Assembly (NCBI GenBank): GCA_021014945.1
Contig: MU266415.1
Coordinates: 1 to 64,000 of the forward strand
Length of the DNA: 64,000 nt
DNA from: Leucogyrophana mollusca
Taxonomy: Eukaryota > Basidiomycota > Agaricomycetes > Boletales
Direction: 5' to 3'
Below the pieces are notes generated by a model. The model worked only from the letters and a program-made list of their open reading frames with translations, did not search any database and had not been told where the DNA came from. This document shows positions 56,946 to 64,000 of this stretch, one piece after another. Numbering within the stretch: position 1 is the first letter of the stretch; every line of letters starts with the position of its first letter. The position numbers and the translations under genes are program-made.

Positions 56946-57926
56946 TTACCAATCGTCCCCGCCGAAGTCGCCACCGCCGCCGTAGTCGTTATTATCGGCA
57001 TAGTTTTCGCCATTCTGGAAGCCTGAAGGGCGAGGTTATTAACGGTACTCGCAAGAGGTCGAGTTAAATTACCTTGATCATAACCTTCTTGTCTCTCGTC
57101 CTCGTTGTGATCTTCGATGGCGTCCATAAGGAGCGCACCACCGACTAAGCCTGCACCGCCTATAAAAGGTTGTCAGACATCGAATTGTCTCGGTACTGGA
57201 CTTTACAAACCTGCCAGAAGCGCGGTACCGATTCCAGGACCCGACTTCTTGGGAGGTGCCTGTGCGTACGCAGGCTGCTGGTTCCCACCGAAAAAGCCTG
57301 GCGATGAATCGATCAGCTACTATTGGGAACCTCAGTCAGAACATGGGTACCTCTGTTCGACTCGGGCTGGTAGCCTTGCTGGTAACCACCACCTGGTGGG
57401 CCGGGAGCGTATGGGCTTCCGCCGCCAAACCCACCTTGGGGAGGACCGCCATATCCGCCTTGAGGACCTCCATACCCACCCTGTGGCCCCCCGTACGAAG
57501 GCTGGTAACCAGGCCCGTAGCCACCACCGCCGTATTGTTGGGATGGTGGGTAGTTGCTTTGACCACCACCGTAGGGGGATCGACTCCATTCACGGTTAGG
57601 AGGACCCGGTGGTGGAGCAAACTGCGTCTGCATTGGGCCGAGTGGATGCTCCCAAGATGAACGAGGCGGCTGTTCGCGAGTGTTGACGTAAAACCTTCAA
57701 CCGCGAAAGATCCCAGCTCATTAATTTGGGCGATAAGAACAGGTGGAAATCATATAACGCACCATGCTTTGTAACTGTGCAGGAAAGATCATATCAGCGA
57801 GACGATCGCAGGGGCTGAATGCCTCAGGCGGCGGGGAGGTGATACGTACTCAGGATTCCATTGCGTGATCCAACCGGGAGGCAGTTCCCTTGTGTCTGGG
57901 TTTCCGTACGGAGGAGGAGAAGCCAT
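56946..57926 (-). CDS. WW-domain protein with Gly/Tyr/Gln-rich body (Wwm1-like), 227 residues
   Basis: Six exons on the minus strand: 57850-57926, 57763-57774 (12 nt), 57351-57694, 57211-57297, 57073-57159 and 56946-57022. The WW domain spans the first three exons: LPPGWITQWNPD, YKAW, FYVNTREQPPRSSWEHP, with both tryptophans and the Tyr pair in place. A Gly/Tyr/Pro-rich stretch follows (YGGPQGGYGGPQ repeats), then a short hydrophobic Gly-rich helix (GIGTALLAGGAGLVGGALLM), an acidic segment (DAIEDHNEDE) and a GGGGDFGGDDW tail. WW domains bind PPxY or related proline motifs. Yeast Wwm1, which interacts with the metacaspase, has a similar layout; that link is only an analogy here. Confidence 0.82.
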
Positions 57927-58319
57927 CTATGATATACTTTGCGGGAGATGAAGGGGAAGAGAAGAACAAGGTAGACGGATGACAAGGACTTGCGGTAGAC
58001 AGTGGCTTTTATACTCGCCTCAGTCCGAGAACCAGCGCTGGCGGTGGCACATGATTTGGGCTCTGTCTGCTTCTGTGGACACTGGTTTGCCGCGGTTTAC
58101 GCAGCCTCACAAACACGGGCCGAACGCAGAAAAGGACAGCAAGCCGCAGCAGAGAACATTTGCCCCATTCCTTTATATTCCAACATCAACGTCAACTAAT
58201 CATCAACCAAAAAGCACCTGCAATAGCTAGGGAACTACAGTAAGCGAGCGCTGTCCAGAGACTGCAGCGGATGCAAGCAATGTGGTAACTCGTGTGAGTT
58301 TACCTAGACTATGTCACGT
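57927..58319. other. Intergenic region between WW and HMG-box genes
   Basis: Promoter of the minus-strand WW gene at the left and 3' flank of the HMG gene at the right. No further gene is seen. Confidence 0.4.
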
Positions 58320-59348
58320 CTATCGCGATCTCCCAGAGGTTTTGCCCTTTTTCTTGGGAGGTTCTACCTCTGGCTCAGATTCAGATTCAGAGTCCTCCGA
58401 ATCGTCCGATGAAGCAACCTTCGGTTTGGCTGGAGCCTCCTCCTCTTCGCTTGATGATCCTGACTCTGACTCCTCGTCTGCTTCGGGGCTCGAGTCGGAT
58501 GATTCAATGATAGCCGCCGACTTTGGGCCGGGTTTCTACGATTAAAGACGAGATCAGGCAAATGGAATGTGACGTGAAGAGGCAGAAGCCTACAGATGTG
58601 GGCTTTTTAGCCGTCTTCGGTGCGGGCTCCTCAGTTGCTTGTTTAGTGCTGGCCTTCTTGGCTTTTGGTGGAGGGGCAGAAGTTTCGGTAGCTGGGGATT
58701 CAACGTCGACATCTCGAGCATCATATGCCGCCTTGTCTGTTTCAAACTTTTCCTTTGCCTCGGTGACTTGGCTGAAATAAGGCTGCCAAGGGATCTAATT
58801 AGGGTTCTTCGTCATTTTGATGGATAGTATGCACCAACTGACCGCTTTGTCCTTGTCAGACATGGCGGCCCATTGCTGACTTATCATCTTCAGCAAGTCC
58901 TTCTGCTGGAGATCAGGGTGCGCAGCCTTCAATGTTGAGCGTATACCGTTCTGGAAAATAAGATACGCTGAAGCAGGACGCTTTGGGGCATTGGGATCTT
59001 TGGGTTTCCTCTCGCGTTTGCGCTTTTTGGTGCCTGCTTCCTCCTCATTCGAGGTGGCTACCGCCAGTTTACGTTTACGTGCAGGCTTAACCTTTACGAG
59101 ACTTTCTTGAATAGCCTCGGCGAGCTCAACATCGTGTGGATTTTTGGTGACAATCCGGGCAAGCGAGTCCGCAAGATTCGCATATTGGCGCATTGCATTC
59201 GCGGCCACAGAGAGTTTGGCAACTAACTAAAGGCGACATAGGAGACGTGAGCAAAGGTTCGGTTTCGTTGATTCTGGCCCAAAACGCGTACCTCTGCTGT
59301 TGCTGGTTCCCCATCGTCAACCGGGAATGCGGTTTCTTTGGGTGCCAT
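58320..59348 (-). CDS. HMG-box DNA-binding protein, 285 residues
   Basis: Four exons on the minus strand: 59292-59348, 58843-59226, 58594-58794 and 58320-58535; introns 48-65 bp. After an N-terminal helical part (LVAKLSVAANAMRQYANLA) comes a basic KKRKRERKPKDPNAPKRP stretch that opens the HMG box (ASAYLIFQNGIR, DLLKMISQQWAAMSDKDKA, PWQPYFSQVTEAKEKFE). The box bends DNA without strict sequence choice. The C-terminal 100 residues are Ser/Glu/Asp-rich with lysine patches (SSDSSPEADEESESGSSSE, ending KKKGKTSGRSR), typical of abundant chromatin proteins. It diverges from the PNUTS-like gene; both act in the nucleus. Confidence 0.88.
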
Positions 59349-60153
59349 CAGGTTCACGACGAGCAAGACGCGCTTTTGAAGGGTGAGTGAGAAAGAGACA
59401 AGAAAAGTCTCGGGTTTGAAAATGCTTTTGTTGACGCTTGTAAGCAATTATAAGCTTTTGTTTGTTGATTGTCACTATTAGGTTCAAACCACCTACTAAT
59501 AATGTAAGCAAAGGAAAGTAAGCGGCTATAAGTAATTTACTTAGCCTAGGTGTTGGCATTACAAAAGATTCAACGTCAACATGGAAATAATAGTCACATC
59601 GTACCTTGTTTTGCTGTCATCGCACACAGTAATGATACTGATAGTAGGTATCTGTCGCATTGTGCAGGTCAGTAGCTGGAGCTGCGAGGCACATAGATAC
59701 CGCAGGTCAGGCCTTCGTAGAGCGAAAGAAGCTCAAGCTTTCATTGTATGGTGCCGGTGAACGTTAGGCTGCATCTTGTTATCGGAACGTTCTAGCGAGC
59801 TGCTATTGATATTATCAGCCATTCTCTCACCGCATGGTGCACTCATGACCCATGGCTGGGGGAAGAATAACTGGGGGCATTGCCGACATGCCGAGGTGGC
59901 GGAACATCGGAGATCTAATCGGGCGTTGAAGATTGGGCACTGTTAACACTCCGAATAGCGATGTGCGCCTTGACCCTCGCACCCTCACAGAGACTCGCAG
60001 GCGGTTGAGCCTGTAAAACGCACGAGAAAAGGTGATAAAAGGCGTGTATATCGTCTGCGATTCTTCTCTGCCATTTCCGCGTCTCGTTTGCACAGAAATA
60101 AGCCGTGTAGTGTTGCCAATAACGCTTGAGAACGAAGGCCCCAGAAAAAAGAA
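59349..60153. promoter_or_regulatory. Divergent promoter region of HMG-box and PNUTS-like genes
   Basis: About 800 bp without exons. AAGCTTTTGTTTGTTGATT-type AT-rich tracts lie near 59450-59475; no clear TATA box. Confidence 0.4.
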
Positions 60154-63100
60154 ATGGATATGTTTACCAATGCGCCTTCATGGCTGCAGAGCCAACAGAA
60201 TATCTCCGACCCGCAGCATGTCCATCTCGATGGCAGGCAGTTGGCGGATGGGTGGAAAGAGCGTGCATCGCCGACGGACGCGACCAGGGGAGGCATCGGC
60301 TCTCCCACAGCTGCCCAGCCAACCTTGGATTTGAGCGACTTCGGTTTAGGCGACATTCCGGGTGAGCATGCTTTTCTAAGCGCCCATGCAGCACACATCA
60401 TGTTCTGCATGAGGTCGCTTGTGGAAGAATCGGTCGTGATGCTCATACACTGCCTTGTGCGGAAACAGGTCCTTCTACCTCTGCGTCGATATCACCTCCG
60501 CCCCAAACATACTATGGCCATCCGTTTCAGCCTAATTATTTCCTCCCTGGGCCTTACAATGCCATGGCGTACGGCGCAATGTCATGGTCAAATCAGCCAA
60601 CACCTTTACCATTATCGAACTATTCCTCGCTGAACGGTGCCACTTCGACATCTTCCTCAACTCCCCAAACCCCTTCATCGACGCAGCAGACACCAACCCC
60701 ACCAGCACAGATGATAATCGAGTGCGTCGTGTCAATTTTCTGCTATCTTTCGATGCTGATCTGGGTCGATAAGCCCCGCCTTGACTACGATGAACGGATC
60801 TGACACCACACGATCCCAGTATGCGCCTCCGCCAACTCACATCTCCCAATCATCACAGCAGACTCAGCAGCATCCTCAATATCAGTACCAGCATCAGCCT
60901 ACTTTATCAATCAACCCCTCCTATGTTCATTTTTATCAACCACATCCATCGCAACAGCAGCATCCATCTCAAACGCAAGGTACCCTTTCTCCCCATGTCC
61001 TTCATTCTCCCACCACTGGGATGATGGGCTCTCTCTCGTCCTTTTATTCGCCGGCTACGTCATCCGCCGCCACTTCGATATCCACATCGCAACCCGTCAA
61101 CCTTCAGGCCCGGAAGGACAAGTTTTCGGTGGACATCAAGCCTCTTCTGCAACCCAATGCATTCACCGGTGCAGGTGCGGTCAACTCGCTCGTTGGCCAT
61201 ATCGATGATTTTGGCTCTCAAGACGTAGACCCTCTTATACGTCTGGAGATTTTGACAAAAATCAGAGATAACGCAGGCAATCACTACTTTCGGGCCTGGT
61301 CAGAAAACCCATCCGCGATGGATGTCACACGAGAATGGCTCAAGGCTGGTCTCACTGCGAAAGCCGATAACCCGTTGGTGGAGACCATTATGCCCTTGTT
61401 GCACGTACGTTGCTTCCGTTGTTCCGATTGCGCCCTTGACCCACTGTGCTCTCGTCTACGTAAAGATCGTTGATAGGCTGCCGCTATCGGTTGAAGCATT
61501 GAAATCGTCAAAGTTAGGCAAGATTGTTGTCAAACTGGTCAAAGATCCACCAGCCCCGGGTGAGTATCCGATTTCAATCTGTCTGTGCTCTTTATCTCTC
61601 GCTCGACGATCACACAAGAGAGACTTGTGTTGTGCCTTTGAGTTCTATGACGTATCTGTAGTGTTACGGCTATGCCCAAACAAAATCATGTATCTAACGC
61701 GAGCTTGCTTTCTGGTTGCCCCACATGCAGCAATCAAGGACATGGCGTTCAACTTAGAACGCCGATGGCGCCTAATGGTCGAAGCTGCATCAAAGCCAGT
61801 AGAATCTAATCCACCTGAGGGTGAGTCACGTCAGTTTGTTGCGCCGAATGTCCTGCTCATGCGCTACGCAGATTCGAAGCTGAAGAAGCGGAAACCTACC
61901 GATCCGCCAGCGAAGGCGGCGCCGCCTGCCAAGAAAGCCGCCGTAACTCCCGCCGCGTCTACGTCCCGGACGATAGTGCCAAAGAAGGAGGTGAAGTCAT
62001 CATCAGCAGCTGTCAAGGATGCTAGATCGGACTCGTCGTTTTTCTCTGCGCCAAAGCCCAAACCAAAGTTGCCCAGTTTCAAGAAAGCCCCCGTACCAGT
62101 CAAGAAGGAACTCGATTCCAATATAGCTCAACCGTCATCTATCGATCCCTTCCAGGAGGCGCTCAAATCCATGGGGAAAGGGCGCAAGGAGTCTCCAGCT
62201 ACATCCACTCCGCCGCCAATGTCTATACCTACACCGCCGCCTACGGCGGCCTTTGGTAAGAGGAAGCGGAAATCAGTCACATGGGCGCCGGATGGTCAAC
62301 TAGAATCTATCAAGCTTATCGAAAGAGCGGTCTACGATGATGACCCTGCAGATGTCAGCTTCCTGCTCTCACCCAGTAATTTCCTGTACAGTACATTGAT
62401 ATTTTCCGCTTTCCCTTTTTGTTCGTTCAGGGTATGCATACCTCCCTCCGGGAATTGGAGAAAGGCGAAGGAGCAGCGTTGCATGCGCATCTCTTTGAAG
62501 AAGTCATTGATTGGACGGATCCCCTCTGTAAGCATACTAAATCGTAACTGTAACAGGATGTCATTAACAGTGTGTTATCCATAGCCATCGATATACCGAT
62601 AGACATCGATTTATCGCAACGAGGCCAGCAAAGTACGGAAAAATCGGTCCAAGAAGAGCGTGAGCAAACCGCTTTGGGTGCTCTATATATGTCTCCGGCA
62701 CATATACCAGAAAGCCCCGGCGAGCCGTCAACGGTGATTCCGGACGACGACATCGACTCTGGTGTGAAGCTCATGACTGCGGGGTCAGAAGGTGATAACG
62801 TCTTCTGGAATGATGGTAGTGGGCTTGCGATGAGCACCCAGCAAGCCTCTGTCGCGGAGCTTGTAGGCCAGCTTACAGCTGGTGGTATGGATCAGACGAT
62901 GGGAGCACCCGCTAATGGCTCCGACGTCTCGGGTTTGGGTCTCGATCCGAACCTACTCTCCTCTATCGCTGCGATGCAATCTATTCCTCCTGAGCAGATG
63001 CAGCAGTTGATGGCAATGCTTAATCAAGGACAGTCTGGTGTACAGCCCCCTTACGGCGGCATCGATCAAAATTGGAACGCAAATGGCTACTCGGACTACG

Positions 63101-63363
63101 GACAAGATTACTCCGACGATGTTAGCGCGCGCGGTGGGCGTTGGTCAGATGATAGTAGGGGTCGTGGCCGCGGTCGGGGTCGGGGTCGAGGGCGAGGAGA
63201 CGACGGATCATATAGAAGTAGTAAAAGAAAACCATGCAGTTTCTTTGCAGAAGGAAGGCGAGCATCACACATTGTGGACGTGAGACAGAAACTGATAACA
63301 TTCCGTAATGACAGATGCAGATATGGCGACCAATGCGACTTCAGCCATGAACCCATATACTGA
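60154..63363 (+). CDS. PNUTS/PPP1R10-like PP1 regulatory subunit with TFIIS-N, RVxF and CCCH finger, 858 residues
   Basis: Nine exons: 60154-60361, 60469-60721, 60774-61404, 61466-61559, 61731-61820, 61872-62353, 62431-62527, 62585-63257 and 63315-63363. Order of parts: Gln/Pro/Ser-rich N-terminus; TFIIS N-terminal (LW) bundle at about 280-430 (LVGHIDDFGSQDVDPLIRL, REWLKAGL, AFNLERRWRLMV); a Lys/Ala/Pro-rich linker; a PP1-docking RVxF motif KRKRKSVTWAPDG; Met/Gln helices (MQQLMAMLNQ); an RGRGRG tract; and a C-terminal CCCH zinc finger (C-x7-C-x5-C-x3-H from CSFFAEGRC). This is the architecture of PNUTS and S. pombe Ppn1, which hold PP1 on elongating or terminating Pol II. The last intron (63258-63314) begins GC. 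The intron at 61821-61871 is in frame and could be retained. Confidence 0.85.
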
Positions 63364-63785
63364 TTCCCTTGCACACACACATGTAGACCCTTGATATCGG
63401 TTATAGTCATCACAGCATATTATGCCTCGGAATATAATGCACAGAAGAATTTCTTCATACGGACAATTTCAATGGAGGCTGCAGTGGTGCTTTTACTACT
63501 CACCCACATAGCGGCATCATGCATACAGGGTCAGGTCATCAGAGGCCTCGGAAGCAAGGCTGACTCAGATCTGCCGTTCTCGAGAAGTGGTGCACGTTGA
63601 AGTATCGTATTGGTACAGAGCTATAAATATCACGACGACAAACCACCACCGACTAGCTTGGCTGTGAATCCGGCGCGGCAACCTGCAACCTCCAAAGAAT
63701 GGCTATATTGGTACAGTATGTACCGCGCAAAAATGTAGAGATAGTAATGCAAAACAACAACAGAAACGAAGAATAAAAAAGGCTG
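63364..63785. other. Convergent 3' intergenic region
   Basis: Between the PNUTS-like gene and the minus-strand gene entering from the right. No exon is supported. Confidence 0.4.
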
Positions 63786-64000
63786 CTATCCACCACGGCC
63801 ACGCTTTCGCGTGGCTCTTTTGTTTGAAGGTTCCGGATGTGTGGTGGATGGTGAATTAGTATCATTTGCTTTGCGTTTGAGCGTTGCGGGATGAAGGGAA
63901 GGGGTAGAGGTGGCTCCTGTTTGGGAGGGGGTAGAAGCGGATGTGGGTTGTGGTGCAGAACCCGGGCCATGTGATGGAGGTGGAGGGTTGTTTTGCTTTT
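63786..64000 (-). CDS. C-terminal end of a Pro/Ser/Thr-rich basic protein (5' part outside window)
   Basis: An open minus-strand frame of 70 codons runs in from the right edge to a TAG at 63786-63788. It is rich in Pro, Ser and Thr (NNPPPPSHGPGSAPQPTSA) and then basic (TLKRKANDTNSPS, NKRATRKRGRGG end), which looks like a nuclear targeting tail. This frame is more protein-like than the overlapping one that contains an ATG at 63970. Family not recognisable from this part. Confidence 0.5.
   Translation of the reverse strand, partial: KQNNPPPPSHGPGSAPQPTSASTPSQTGATSTPSLHPATLKRKANDTNSPSTTHPEPSNKRATRKRGRGG

Noticed and set aside
57332..57633. Three overlapping frames in the Gly/Tyr-rich part of the WW gene
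   Set aside because: Only the frame continuous with the WW domain and the conserved C-terminus is supported; the others are repeat shadows.
1..64000. CRISPR arrays, phage or bacterial operon features
   Set aside because: The window is spliced eukaryotic DNA; the only regular repeats are the 135-bp coding array and the 21-bp 3' repeat, neither with spacer structure.

Overview
The window reads as nuclear DNA of a basidiomycete fungus, most probably an Agaricomycete. Genes are split by many introns of about 46-65 bp with GT..AG ends and CTNA-type branch motifs. The protein families also fit: an expanded 7TM family, C2-TPR-CHAT proteins, PsiD-like decarboxylases, Pcl cyclins and a cytochrome b5-acyl-CoA dehydrogenase fusion. 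All exon models were built by hand from splice signals, frame continuity and family knowledge; no search was run.

Bases 1 to about 20,500 are a gene-poor accessory region. It holds the tail of a pogo/Tigger-like transposase, an orphan 7TM protein, two small secreted proteins, two copies of a phosphatidylserine-decarboxylase/PsiD-like enzyme about 10 kb apart (duplicated with their promoters and a 21-bp 3' repeat), and between them a C2-TPR-CHAT protein with an intact His/Cys dyad and ten 135-bp TPR units. This part looks lineage-specific and is the best place for an undescribed system.

From about 20.5 kb to the end the DNA is dense with conserved genes: ribosomal protein uL2, an SSXT-domain protein, an SH3 protein, a Pcl-type cyclin, an ER UDP-GlcNAc transporter, cap-binding protein CBP80, a PPR protein, mitochondrial IF3, a probable spliced non-coding host gene with two related intronic elements, an FAD/folate mitochondrial carrier, a GPI-anchored protein, cytochrome b5-acyl-CoA dehydrogenase, a RAD16-type SNF2/RING repair ATPase in 22 exons, class II fructose-bisphosphate aldolase, a large Ser/Pro-rich protein, a WW protein, an HMG-box protein, a PNUTS-like PP1 regulator and the end of a basic Pro/Ser/Thr-rich protein. 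Several neighbours are divergent and share short promoters (CBP80/PPR, IF3/non-coding host, HMG/PNUTS).

Unusual gene structure is a theme of the second half: microexons of 6, 10, 11, 12 and 22 nt and three GC-AG introns, each needed to keep a conserved domain in frame.
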